From Candidatus Bathyarchaeota archaeon (GTDB lineage: Archaea > Thermoproteota > Bathyarchaeia > 40CM-2-53-6), in assembly GCA_005882955.1 (NCBI GenBank), contig VBBB01000069.1, forward strand, positions 1-15,763: 15,763 bases of DNA, given 5' to 3'. The position numbers and the translations under genes are program-made. The notes under the pieces were generated by a model. That model did no database searches. It was not told where the DNA came from and saw only the letters and a list, made by a program, of their open reading frames with translations. Shown here piece by piece: positions 1 to 6,977 of the stretch; position 1 is the stretch's first letter; each line of letters opens with the position of its first letter.

Positions 1-2
1 AG

Positions 3-341
3 GAGCATCACGCGACTCGACTCCACTGGGATTTCCGACTGGAACTTGACGAGGTGTTGAAGAGCTGGGCTGTGCCAAAGGGTCCGCCTACAGAGCCGGG
101 AGTCAAGCGATTGGCGGTGCAAGTGCCTGACCACCCGCTGAGCTATTTCGACTTCGAGGGAACGATTCCCGAGGGAGAATATGGGGCTGGGACTGTCAAG
201 GTCTGGGACAAGGGCACGTACGTCCTTGAGCTGAGAGAACCGCGAAAGTACCACGTCCTTCTCAAAGGCAGGAAGCTGAAAGGTGACTATAGGCTCATTA
301 ATTTCAAAGATCGCAACTGGCTCATGTACAAAGTAGCTTGA
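3..341 (+). CDS. LigD-type DNA 3'-phosphoesterase domain (5' end outside window)
   Basis: This is the 3' part of a gene whose reading frame is open from base 3, so the start lies upstream of the window. The visible 112 residues match the phosphoesterase (PE) domain of bacterial/archaeal LigD. Near the N-terminus are an H-x-A-T-x-x-H-x-D-F-R-x-E motif and then LKSWAVPKGPP. Further on are a DHP motif and the EGxIPxGEYGAGTV signature, and the protein ends in a short NWLMYK strand. The H, H, D, R and DHP histidine are the Mn-binding and catalytic residues known for PE domains, which remove 3'-terminal ribonucleotides or 3'-phosphates during end-joining repair. An internal GTG at 54 is not the start, because the catalytic motif lies upstream of it. 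The stop is 10 bp from the convergent MFS gene. Whether this is a stand-alone PE protein or the end of a longer LigD cannot be seen. Confidence 0.9.
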   Translation, partial: EHHATRLHWDFRLELDEVLKSWAVPKGPPTEPGVKRLAVQVPDHPLSYFDFEGTIPEGEYGAGTVKVWDKGTYVLELREPRKYHVLLKGRKLKGDYRLINFKDRNWLMYKVA

Positions 342-351
342 GAGCACGTCG

Positions 352-1521
352 TTATGTCCGAGCTCGCATCGAACTCGCAATTGTGATTCTCGGCTTCTCC
401 CTCAGGAAAATCTGGGAGGATGCAACCGATGCTAGAGCAACGGCTAGTGAGAAGACGATGACTGCTTGGAGCTGGGCCGCATCGGCGATCAAACCGCCAG
501 CCAAGGGTCCCAGTCCACCGCCTAGGCTGATTGCGGATTCTAGCAAGCCGAGTCCTTTGCCTCGATCTGCCCCAGAAGTGTAGTCTGACATTAACGCGGT
601 TGAGGCTGACTGCACTAGTGGATAGATTGGCAAAATCCAGAGAACAGTGACAATTACGACATTCGTGACGAAGTACAGAATCGTGAAGTATGCTGCGTAT
701 CCTGCCGCACCGAGCATGAAGACGGGTTTTCTCCCCACCTTGTCATTGAGCGGCCCGACTAGGCGATACGCAAAGACTCCAAGCACTGTTGTTCCTGTGG
801 CCGCTAGCCCGGCTGTCAGCCGGGACCCGTTTAGAACGTCTACAAGGTAGAGAGTGAAGAAGCTGTTGAATGCCGACGTTGAGACTAGGACAGTTATGGA
901 GAGTAGACATAGAATCGCGATGTTCTTCTGTTTCAATAGTCCCCAATAGCCTCTGGAAATGTCCAGAGATCTCTTCAGGGTCAGGGCGTCTTTTGGAGCA
1001 AACAATACCACGAGGGTGCCCGCATAACCGTAGAGAGCACCAAGGAGGAATAGAGAGTTGACCGGAAGGTACTGATACAGGATACCGCCGACGAGAGTTG
1101 CGGAGGCGTAGCCGAGCAACGCTGCCGTCCAGAATCCACCTATCGCTCGGCCATACTGTCTGTTGGACAGAGTGGCCATTGCAGCGTAGACGGGGATAAA
1201 GCTAGAGGAGAAGAGCCCCATCAAAGATACGGCAAGAACAAACTCTTCCGGGCTCTCTAGGAATGGGAAGACCGAGAATCCGATTCCATGTGCCAGGAGG
1301 GAGATGAGCAGAATCTTGTTTCCTCTGCCCGTCTTGTCGAGAAGGCCTCCCCAGGCGGGGGAGAGTCCTATCGTCTCGATTGCTGGAATGAGAGAGACAA
1401 GTGCGATGAGAAGATACGACGCGCCGAGCGAGCGCAGATGGATTGGGAGGAATGCCCAGATTATTCCCGTCGGGCCGAACGCGAGAGCAGTTGAGACCTG
1501 AACGGTGAGTCGCTGATTCAT
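352..1521 (-). CDS. MFS transporter, 12 TM, probable drug/metabolite exporter
   Basis: A 389-residue, very hydrophobic protein with about 12 predicted membrane segments in two six-helix halves, the usual size for the major facilitator superfamily. A motif-A-like loop after TM2 (GGLLDKTGRGNK, residues 58-69) recurs in the second half after TM8 (GPLNDKVGRKP, 256-266), as expected from the internal pseudo-repeat of MFS carriers. Near TM11, GKGLGLLESAISLGGGLGPLAGG resembles the glycine-rich stretch of drug:H+ antiporters. The substrate cannot be told from sequence. The ATG at 1521 is the first start in frame, with no clear Shine-Dalgarno, so the mRNA may be leaderless. An inverted repeat just upstream (1529-1546) may be an operator. 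Downstream it converges on the phosphoesterase gene. Family assignment is secure; export direction is inferred. Confidence 0.9.
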   Translation of the reverse strand: MNQRLTVQVSTALAFGPTGIIWAFLPIHLRSLGASYLLIALVSLIPAIETIGLSPAWGGLLDKTGRGNKILLISLLAHGIGFSVFPFLESPEEFVLAVSLMGLFSSSFIPVYAAMATLSNRQYGRAIGGFWTAALLGYASATLVGGILYQYLPVNSLFLLGALYGYAGTLVVLFAPKDALTLKRSLDISRGYWGLLKQKNIAILCLLSITVLVSTSAFNSFFTLYLVDVLNGSRLTAGLAATGTTVLGVFAYRLVGPLNDKVGRKPVFMLGAAGYAAYFTILYFVTNVVIVTVLWILPIYPLVQSASTALMSDYTSGADRGKGLGLLESAISLGGGLGPLAGGLIADAAQLQAVIVFSLAVALASVASSQIFLREKPRITIASSMRART

Positions 1522-1528
1522 CCAATCA

Positions 1529-1546
1529 CGAATCCGAGACGATTCG
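1529..1546. promoter_or_regulatory. Inverted repeat upstream of MFS gene (possible operator)
   Basis: CGAATC, six bases, then GATTCG: a perfect 6-bp inverted repeat 8-25 nt upstream of the MFS start codon. It sits where the transcription start of a leaderless archaeal mRNA would be, so a repressor bound here could block initiation. No cognate regulator gene lies next to it. Function is inferred from position only. Confidence 0.3.
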
Positions 1547-1631
1547 CTAAGTCAAATCGTGGAAAATAGTTGGGCGTGCCTTGTCTTGTGAACCTGTTTC
1601 CGAAGAAGACGAGCGATTGTCCTGCTGTGAT

Positions 1632-1799
1632 CTACTGGCTCTTAGAAGGGGTGAACCCGATACGTCGACGAATCTCTTCGCTGATTCGTCGTTTCTCATC
1701 GTCATTCTTTGCCATCATCCACTCTAACTTCAGCTTGAACACCTCTTGCTCTAGAGTCGGCTTTTCTTTTTGGACTGCGCTTGTTGAGCTGGAAGCCAT
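1632..1799 (-). CDS. Small charged helical protein, unknown function
   Basis: A 55-residue protein from the ATG at 1799; a GTG at 1829 would add ten residues. After a Ser/Thr-rich N-terminus (MASSSTSAV) the rest is strongly helical and charged: EQEVFKLKLEWMMAKND followed by EKRRISEEIRRRIGF, with heptad-like spacing of hydrophobics that could form a short coiled coil. It has no membrane segment, cysteine or recognisable domain. It lies on the same strand between the MenA-like gene and the MFS gene, with 66 bp and 110 bp gaps, so it may share a transcript with MenA. A TTAAAT box about 40 nt upstream of the ATG could be its own promoter. I do not recognise the family. The biased, well-structured composition argues for a real gene, but this rests on composition alone. 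Confidence 0.5.
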   Translation of the reverse strand: MASSSTSAVQKEKPTLEQEVFKLKLEWMMAKNDDEKRRISEEIRRRIGFTPSKSQ

Positions 1800-1865
1800 A
1801 GTGGTCGTCAATCGCCGTTCTCCGACCACTGAGATTTAACGAATTCTGAACCGATCAAAAGACGG

Positions 1866-2837
1866 TCAAAGGCCTAGAGCAGCCCCGATGGCGAATCCAA
1901 GAATCGCCAGGACTCCAAAGGATAGGTGGAGAAATATCGTGTTCGCATTCGCGGGGATTATTGCGTGTGGATCCTTGTAGTTTACGCGGAGAATTCTGAT
2001 CGCTTTCAGAGCAAACGGCAGGCTGAGCAAAGCGATGAGTGAGGTTAGGCTTGTGATGCCAGGGGAGAAGATTTCGAGGAGGGCGTAGATGATTATGAGG
2101 ATGTATGCTGTGACGACCATTCCGACATAGACGCTGATGGATTTGGCGTATCCAAGTCTCAAGACCAGGGTTTTCTTTCCTACTGCATTGTCTGCGTCCA
2201 TGTCTGGGAATTCGTTGATCCAGAGGACGGCGGCGATGAGTAATCCGACCGGTATGGAGGCGAGTAGTGGTTCTATTGCGAAGCTGTGCGCCTGGACGTA
2301 GTACGCGCCGAGGGTCATTACTGGGCCGAAGTTGAGTCCGACGATTAGTTCTCCGACTCCACGGTATGCTAGGCGGAATGGGGGTCCAACGTAGGCGTAA
2401 GTCGAGATTACTCCAATCAATCCTAGTAAGAACAGGTAGGGTAGTGATAGAGCGAGGATGAAGTAAAGTCCAATCAGGCTACCTAGGACTAGGCATGTTG
2501 TTGCGACGAGGATGTGTGTTGAAGGTTTGACCAGTCCAGCAGTCAGTATCCGTCCTCCGCCAGCGAATGGGTTCTGGTGCTTGACTTGGAGATCGTTTCC
2601 GCTTTTGAAATCGAAATAGTCATTGATCATGTTGGTAGCGATCTGGATGAGACTGGCGCCAAGAATAGTGAGAAGGAAGGTTCCAAGGTTGAAGACATGA
2701 GCGACTTGAAACGCGATTACTCCTCCGAGAACTACTGGGACAAAGGTCGCTTGCAGGAAGGGGATGCGCATGGTCCTGAGCCATAGAGCTAGGAAGGGTG
2801 GGCTTCGGACCTCGGCGGTTGAACTTGTTGTCAACAC
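1866..2837 (-). CDS. menA: UbiA-superfamily prenyltransferase, MenA-like
   Basis: A 323-residue polytopic protein of the UbiA superfamily, which attaches polyprenyl chains to aromatic acceptors in the membrane. Both Asp-rich motifs are visible: N-D-Y-F-D-F-K-S-G-N-D (residues 72-82) and N-E-F-P-D-M-D-A-D (208-216), followed by GKKTLVLRLG. The first motif (NDYxDxxxGxD), the GPPFRLAYRGVGE loop (151-163) and the GPVMTLGAYYVQ stretch (171-182) are the MenA pattern (1,4-dihydroxy-2-naphthoate prenyltransferase) rather than that of archaeal digeranylgeranylglyceryl phosphate synthase. The GTG start at 2837 is supported by an AGGAGA Shine-Dalgarno at 2841-2846 and a strong TATA box further up. It is divergent from a geranylgeranyl reductase, consistent with menaquinone synthesis followed by side-chain saturation. 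The exact aromatic substrate is inferred. Confidence 0.85.
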   Translation of the reverse strand: MLTTSSTAEVRSPPFLALWLRTMRIPFLQATFVPVVLGGVIAFQVAHVFNLGTFLLTILGASLIQIATNMINDYFDFKSGNDLQVKHQNPFAGGGRILTAGLVKPSTHILVATTCLVLGSLIGLYFILALSLPYLFLLGLIGVISTYAYVGPPFRLAYRGVGELIVGLNFGPVMTLGAYYVQAHSFAIEPLLASIPVGLLIAAVLWINEFPDMDADNAVGKKTLVLRLGYAKSISVYVGMVVTAYILIIIYALLEIFSPGITSLTSLIALLSLPFALKAIRILRVNYKDPHAIIPANANTIFLHLSFGVLAILGFAIGAALGL

Positions 2838-2840
2838 TAT

Positions 2841-2884
2841 TCTCCTGATTTTCGCGAGAGCGACCGGTCCGCAGATAATATAAA
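2841..2884 (-). promoter_or_regulatory. Promoter and Shine-Dalgarno of the menA-like gene
   Basis: Reading the minus strand, TTTATATT (2884-2877) is close to the archaeal TATA consensus. Transcription would start about 25 nt downstream, near 2855, leaving an about 18-nt leader that carries AGGAGA (2846-2841) four bases before the GTG start. The combination decides the non-ATG start of the gene. Confidence 0.6.
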
Positions 2885-2971
2885 CTCTTAACCAATAATC
2901 GTCGAGTCCGAGAGCGAAAACCTAAAGTCGGCTTGAGAAGAGCCGCACTGAGCCCTTCAAGAGGATTGTAG

Positions 2972-4375
2972 TTGGAAGAGAGAGACGTAGTCGTAGTAGG
3001 AGCAGGCATCGCTGGCTGCATGACAGCGGCTACTATAGCGATAAAGTCGAAGAATAAAGTAGACGTTCTCTTGCTCGACCGGAATCCCGAGGCCGAGGTC
3101 GGAAAGAAGACCACCCTCGGATGGGTCTGCGGAGACGCAGTCGGAGAGCATCACATCAAATTCCTCAACGAACACCTCGGCGTCACTTACGGCAAACCCG
3201 AGATGGAAAACCGAGTTACAGCTGTCTATGTTTACTCGCCAGACATGAAGGTCAGGGTACCGTTTGAAGGACCCGGGTACGTGCTAGATCGGCCAAAGTT
3301 TGGCAAGAGACTGCTCGATGACGCGTTGAAGGCTGGAGTGGAATTTCGTGGAGGAGTCCAAGCGCTGGATCTCGTCGAAGAATCAGGCCGGATCGTGGGG
3401 CTCAAGGGACAGACTGTTGGCGGGACTGTTAACCAGCCTTTCGAGATGAGAACGAAGCTCGTGATCGACACTTCTGGAATGTCCACGAAACTGCGGAGAA
3501 ATCTGCCTATTCCTAGTCACATCGAGAAAGAGATCGATAAAGATGACATTGAGCCAACTGCGCGGCTGAACGCAAAACTCAGGGATGGAGTCGAGGTCGA
3601 ACCCTTCCACTGCGACATCTACCTTGACCAGGAGAAGGCTCCTGGAGGATATCTCTGGCTATTCCCGAAGAGCGAAGACAAAGTCAACATCGGTCTCGGG
3701 ATTCAGCAAAAGAGAAGCCAGAAACCGTTGAGCGCACTGTTGAAGGATTGGCTCGCGACCGATGATCGTTTCAAGGAGATGACGCCTTTGAGCGATGATA
3801 GCAATCTTACTGGAAGCTGGCAGGTCTCAGTGAGACACCAGAACGATTGTCTGGTGGCTAATGGCTACATGATCTGCGGCGACACAGCATGGTTCCCCAA
3901 TCCGATTAGTGCAGGCGGCATAGGTCCAGGACTCATCGGGGGCGTCCTGGCTGGAGAAACAGCTGTCCGCGCCATAGAGCAGAACGACTTCAGCGAGAAG
4001 AACCTCTGGCAATACAACTTAGACTTCGTAAAACACTACGGAAGCAAGACAGCGGGGCTCGAGGCGTTCAGAATGTACCTTCAGACACTGAACAATCAAG
4101 AGATCAACTATGGCATGCGCCACTTCCTGTCAGGAAAGGAGGCTACCGAGATCTCGCTCGGCGAGATGCCCCATCTCTCACCCTTCGAGAAGATTGTGAA
4201 ACTCTTTCTGGGACTAGGATCGTACAAGGCCTTCCGTGGATTGGTCTACACTATGAAGCAGATGGAGACACTCAACAATCTCTACCAGAACTATCCCAAG
4301 GACCCGTCACAGTTCGAAGCATGGAAGCACAAAGTAGATTCAATTCTCGCAGAAACCAGAACGCGATTTAGCTAA
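2972..4375 (+). CDS. Geranylgeranyl reductase family FAD-dependent protein
   Basis: A 467-residue flavoprotein. Residues 5-15 form the dinucleotide-binding strand and GAGIAG loop, followed by an acidic strand end (LLLDRN). KKTTLGWVCGDAVG (45-58) carries the conserved Cys-Gly-Asp of archaeal geranylgeranyl reductases, YLWLFP (227-232) is their YxWxFP substrate-cavity motif, and ICGDTAWFPNPISAGGIGPG (301-320) is the second FAD-binding Gly-Asp motif. Such enzymes saturate the double bonds of geranylgeranyl chains on archaeal lipids or on quinones. Divergence from a MenA-like gene favours the quinone side chain here (inference). The TTG start is forced: the preceding codon is an in-frame TAG, and GAGG at 2961-2964 gives a proper Shine-Dalgarno spacing. 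A weak CCTAAAG box near 2921 could be the TATA element. Confidence 0.9.
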   Translation: MEERDVVVVGAGIAGCMTAATIAIKSKNKVDVLLLDRNPEAEVGKKTTLGWVCGDAVGEHHIKFLNEHLGVTYGKPEMENRVTAVYVYSPDMKVRVPFEGPGYVLDRPKFGKRLLDDALKAGVEFRGGVQALDLVEESGRIVGLKGQTVGGTVNQPFEMRTKLVIDTSGMSTKLRRNLPIPSHIEKEIDKDDIEPTARLNAKLRDGVEVEPFHCDIYLDQEKAPGGYLWLFPKSEDKVNIGLGIQQKRSQKPLSALLKDWLATDDRFKEMTPLSDDSNLTGSWQVSVRHQNDCLVANGYMICGDTAWFPNPISAGGIGPGLIGGVLAGETAVRAIEQNDFSEKNLWQYNLDFVKHYGSKTAGLEAFRMYLQTLNNQEINYGMRHFLSGKEATEISLGEMPHLSPFEKIVKLFLGLGSYKAFRGLVYTMKQMETLNNLYQNYPKDPSQFEAWKHKVDSILAETRTRFS

Positions 4376-4393
4376 GAGAGAAGTCACATAGTC

Positions 4394-4402
4394 AATTTAT
4401 AC
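4394..4402 (+). promoter_or_regulatory. TATA box of the winged-helix gene; leaderless start
   Basis: AATTTATAC (core TTTATA, 4396-4401) lies with its centre about 25 nt before the ATG at 4423. This puts the expected transcription start on the start codon itself, and no Shine-Dalgarno precedes the ATG. It lies only 19 bp after the stop of the reductase gene, so the winged-helix gene has its own promoter. Confidence 0.55.
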
Positions 4403-4422
4403 CCCGATTCGCCACGTTCGAT

Positions 4423-4785
4423 ATGAAGCAGTTGTCTTCTCCAGACATTACTCCATTCGAGTCCAGACGGGTTGATGATCAGGCGCTCGTGATGGATATG
4501 TTGTCCACGGAGACAGACGCAACCTACACTTTTCAAGGCCTCAAGAGACGGCTCGGACTACATCAGGAGAAGCTGACAAGAATCCTCAGACGACTAGAGG
4601 ACAATAATCTGGTCGCGAAGACCGAGGAGGGATACCGGACCCTGAAACATTCGCGTAAGGCAACGCAACACCTCGTGAATGGTGAACCAGTGATTCGGGG
4701 CCAGCTTCCGCCAGGGATCGACTCACAGAGTCTGCTGGGAAAGATCAAGGGCAGATGGTTCAAGAACCGCCAATGGGACAGATGA
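4423..4785 (+). CDS. Winged-helix DNA-binding protein (frame breaks near its C-terminus)
   Basis: The readable 120 residues contain a winged-helix domain at about 20-75: helix VDDQALVMDML, then TFQGLKRRLGLHQEKLTRILRRLEDNNLVAKTEEGYRTL, the recognition helix and wing of a MarR/ArsR-like fold. After a linker (GEPVIRGQLPPGI) comes LLGKIKGRWFKNRQW and then a TGA at 4783-4785. Immediately past the stop, the +1 frame continues with convincing protein (see the 4781-4969 entry), so the real product is probably about 181 residues and this sequence carries one extra base near 4780. It probably acts as a transcription factor, target unknown. A TATA box 25 nt upstream implies a leaderless mRNA. The domain call is firm; whether the gene is intact in the organism is open. 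Confidence 0.75.
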   Translation: MKQLSSPDITPFESRRVDDQALVMDMLSTETDATYTFQGLKRRLGLHQEKLTRILRRLEDNNLVAKTEEGYRTLKHSRKATQHLVNGEPVIRGQLPPGIDSQSLLGKIKGRWFKNRQWDR

Positions 4786-4969
4786 GCTGTCACTCTACTG
4801 GATTACAGAAGACAACAAGTTCCAAGTCAGGATACAACTATCACCGATCGAGATTCTAGTCTGGTCAAAGCCGACAGATCCAAGAGAGACGGATTCTCCC
4901 GTGACTGCGGCCTACGAACTGTTCGATCGTATCAGTCGAATGGTACCAGAACTCGGCGAAAACAGCTAA
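4781..4969 (+). pseudogene. Out-of-frame C-terminal domain of the winged-helix protein
   Basis: From 4781 (GAT GAG CTG ...) to the TAA at 4967-4969, the frame one base ahead of the winged-helix gene encodes 62 residues: a beta-rich stretch (DELSLYWITEDNKFQVRIQL, then PIEILVWSKP) and an amphipathic helix (AAYELFDRISRMVPEL). Dropping A4780 joins ...NRQWD directly to DELSLYW. No plausible start codon or ribosome site of its own exists for this segment, so it is best read as the missing C-terminal domain of the 4423 gene rather than a separate gene. A sequencing or assembly insertion, true gene decay and programmed +1 shifting are all possible. The AGA-TGA junction offers no obvious slippery site. 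Confidence 0.6.
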
Positions 4970-5165
4970 GCTCCAACTCAAGCATTATTGGATCAGGGCA
5001 GAGTTTCACCCTTAGATCGAAACCGGAAATGTTCTCAGCCTAGCCACGATTAGCCTTTACTTGCAAAACCTCGACACCCACAGAGAGTGAGTAACACTGG
5101 AGGCATCGGCCACCGAGCCTGAACCTGTTGTCAGTTGGAGGGCACTTATTGGCCTCCTTGGCTGG

Positions 5166-5441
5166 GTGCTGGTTCTTACTGGAATATTCCTCCTCACAGT
5201 CGGCTGCAGCCCGATACGCCAGACATCCTGCAGCACAAGACTGACACTCTCCTCAACAGTAACAACAATCGCTGGGGCACTTCTTCTGACCACCTCATGG
5301 CTGACGGGAGAAAAAGGAGACAAGACTCCCCTCAAAGTAAGTGTCAAGATGCTCGCGAAGTATATTGTCATCCTCCCAGGTCTCGCAATCTTAGTCGTCA
5401 TAGTCCTCTTCCTAGTCTTCCTAGGCTTTCCTCCAGGCTGA
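5166..5441 (+). CDS. Small membrane protein, three hydrophobic segments, unknown function
   Basis: From the GTG at 5166 the product has 91 residues: hydrophobic segments at about 1-13, 30-45 and 65-88, with a GEKGDKTP loop between the last two and a short LGFPPG end. The frame is open back to 5091 with no ATG, GTG or TTG, and the upstream codons (TEPEPVVSWRALIGLLGW) supply a cytoplasmic-looking N-terminus and the first half of TM1, so 5166 is probably not the true start. A GTG at 5087 sits one base out of frame, 25-30 nt after a CTTTAC TATA-like box. One deleted base would give M-S-T-L-E-A-S. No family is recognised. Alternative frames across this stretch are not hydrophobic and are less plausible. 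Confidence 0.5.
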   Translation: MLVLTGIFLLTVGCSPIRQTSCSTRLTLSSTVTTIAGALLLTTSWLTGEKGDKTPLKVSVKMLAKYIVILPGLAILVVIVLFLVFLGFPPG

Positions 5442-5499
5442 CAAACGGAAGTCTGGACATCTAACCCTCTCGAATCTTTCGTGAAATCATACTGACCTA

Positions 5500-5525
5500 T
5501 GACTGGGTAGCCATTTCCCCAGTCA
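5500..5525. other. Perfect 8-bp stem-loop
   Basis: TGACTGGG, a ten-base loop, then CCCAGTCA. It lies 59 bp after the stop of the small membrane protein and is not followed by a T-run on the plus strand, so it is not a classical terminator. It could be an RNA structure at the 3' end of that transcript or a protein-binding site. Confidence 0.35.
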
Positions 5526-5568
5526 ATATGGGTCGCCCTCGACCGTCCTATAGTGAGGAAGAAAACGA

Positions 5569-5727
5569 ATGATTGGAGAATCTATCCAATTTGATGACGG
5601 TTTCGATGTAGTGAGACTGGACTGGCAACCTATAGAGCGGCATCCCAGACCCTTCAAGAGAAAGAACCCGAACGACTTCGGGCGGAGCACCTTCAGGTTT
5701 AGCCTAAGCCTGTCGTTTATCTTCTAG
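5569..5727 (+). CDS. Candidate small ORF, 52 aa, unknown
   Basis: ATG to TAG encodes 52 residues starting MIGESIQFDDGFDVVRLDW and continuing with a basic proline-containing middle (PRPFKRKNPND). GAGGA at 5555-5559 gives a Shine-Dalgarno nine bases upstream. No domain, membrane segment or signal peptide is visible, and there is no clear TATA box. It is the only credible reading frame in this gene-poor stretch, but an ORF of this size can arise by chance. Confidence 0.22.
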   Translation: MIGESIQFDDGFDVVRLDWQPIERHPRPFKRKNPNDFGRSTFRFSLSLSFIF

Positions 5728-5889
5728 ATAACTAGCCCGTTCTCTCAGCCGATCGGCCAAGGAATTCGTGGCCCTTCTAGGAGCGTGTACACGGCACTGG
5801 ATTATTGATCGCGCTCTGAGAACGCTTGTGCAAACTGGTATTGCGATTCCTTCTGCAATATCGAGCTCACTTTAGCGACATCCCCTTAG

Positions 5890-5897
5890 AAAAAAAA
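5890..5897 (-). terminator. T8 terminator for the alpha/beta hydrolase
   Basis: A run of eight A on the plus strand (eight T on the minus strand) lies 83-90 nt after the stop of the minus-strand hydrolase. Archaeal RNA polymerase terminates at U-runs without needing a hairpin. It is the longest homopolymer I noticed in this region. Confidence 0.4.
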
Positions 5898-5979
5898 GCG
5901 GGATACTCACACCCTACCGAGATCTTCGGAGATGTGAGACCATGTGGAGATTTCTTCTTAGGCATGGATTGTCTGCTTC

Positions 5980-6849
5980 CTAGAGACTCGTGGGCGCGAG
6001 TGTCAGTCCCGAGCCGATGTTGGAGTTCCCTGTTACGGTCTGTGCTGCCTGTTCGATCAATTGTGTTACCGCTTCAGGGTGGGAGATCATAGAGGGATGT
6101 GCTGCTCTGACGTCGACGATCTGTGCGTGCGCACGCTGGGCCATGAAAAGCTGCAGATACGGCGGGATGACGAGGTCAATCGTTCCTAGCAAGTACCAGC
6201 TGGGAATCGACTTCCAAGCGGGTACTCCTGACATGGCGGGTAGTATGCTGAGAACCGCAGGACGCTGCGCAGATGCTAAGATGGCAGCTTTGTCGACTGG
6301 TTGATCATTTGCGAAGCACGAGGGGAAGACGCTCTGCTTGATGTACACGTCGAAGTCTCCAGCCGCAGCGCCCGGATAGTTGACAAAGTTGAACACTTTG
6401 CTTGGGTCTCCTCCTAGGCAGGAGGCTGATTGGCCGATTGGTGGTGGCATGCTGAGGAGTTGTATCAATGACTCTCCTTGGTCAGGCGCAAAGGCGTCCA
6501 CGTAGACGAGGGCCTTAACGTTGGGATTTCCTGTCGCCGCATTGGTGATGACGGCGCCTCCGTACGAGTGTCCGACGAGGATGATTGGTCCGCTAATGCT
6601 TTGGAGGAAGTCGGCAATGTAGGCGGAGTCAGATGCTAGGCCGCGCAACGGATTCGACGGAGCGTATACTGTGTATCCTTGGTCTTGAAGACGGCTGATA
6701 ACGCCGCTCCAACCTGATCCGTCCGCCCATGCACCGTGAATGAGAACGATGGACGGTTTCGGTCCGGATATGCTTTCAGATCTCGCACCTACGACATAAG
6801 CTGGGACGATAAGAAGAGCGAGGATTGCTAACGGGATGAACTTTTTCAT
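5980..6849 (-). CDS. Exported alpha/beta hydrolase (esterase-like)
   Basis: From the ATG at 6849 the protein has 289 residues and begins with a signal peptide (MKKFIPLAILALLIVPAYVVGARS), so it is exported or anchored outside the membrane. The hydrolase core starts with the oxyanion loop HGAWADGSGW (38-47). The nucleophile elbow GHSYGG has Ser95, the acid is Asp225 in GTIDLVIPP, and His251 in AAHPSMISHPEAV completes the triad. This is the pattern of the small-molecule esterase branch common in soil bacteria, so bacterial origin by transfer is plausible. A longer frame runs up to 6957, but the extra residues are not signal-like. GAGGTGA lies ten bases before the 6849 ATG; an ATG at 6858 is the only other serious choice and adds three residues. 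The substrate is unknown. Confidence 0.85.
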   Translation of the reverse strand: MKKFIPLAILALLIVPAYVVGARSESISGPKPSIVLIHGAWADGSGWSGVISRLQDQGYTVYAPSNPLRGLASDSAYIADFLQSISGPIILVGHSYGGAVITNAATGNPNVKALVYVDAFAPDQGESLIQLLSMPPPIGQSASCLGGDPSKVFNFVNYPGAAAGDFDVYIKQSVFPSCFANDQPVDKAAILASAQRPAVLSILPAMSGVPAWKSIPSWYLLGTIDLVIPPYLQLFMAQRAHAQIVDVRAAHPSMISHPEAVTQLIEQAAQTVTGNSNIGSGLTLAPTSL

Positions 6850-6977
6850 ATCTATCATTTCACCTCTGTTGATGCGACTCTGTTTTCGCGGTTGGTGATA
6901 AGCCTGCCAGTGAGTCAAAGAATAGCTGCAGAAGGCTCGATGCGGAATACTAGCCAATTTCTAGAGGGGAGCTTAGC

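Larger units (their letters stand above)
5442..5979. other. Gene-poor 538-bp stretch
   Basis: Between the small membrane protein and the alpha/beta hydrolase I see no confident gene. It contains a perfect stem-loop at 5500-5525, one weak small ORF (5569-5727), a 10-bp palindrome GCCGATCGGC (5748-5757), and an A8 run (5890-5897) that reads as a T-run terminator for the minus-strand hydrolase. No tRNA-like cloverleaf or repeat array was found. Longer open frames toward 5826-6092 overlap the hydrolase gene and look like shadows. Confidence 0.5.

Noticed and set aside
1570..1839. 89-codon plus-strand ORF
   Set aside because: Antisense to the small helical protein; serine/arginine-rich composition typical of a shadow frame.
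4780..4785. Programmed +1 frameshift at AGA-TGA in the winged-helix gene
   Set aside because: The P-site codon cannot re-pair well after a +1 slip and no stimulatory structure is visible; an indel is simpler.
5748..5757. GCCGATCGGC palindrome
   Set aside because: Ten-base palindromes with GATC cores are frequent by chance, and no gene start is near.
5826..6092. 88-codon plus-strand ORF
   Set aside because: Overlaps the alpha/beta hydrolase end antisense, has no domain-like composition, no promoter and no ribosome site.
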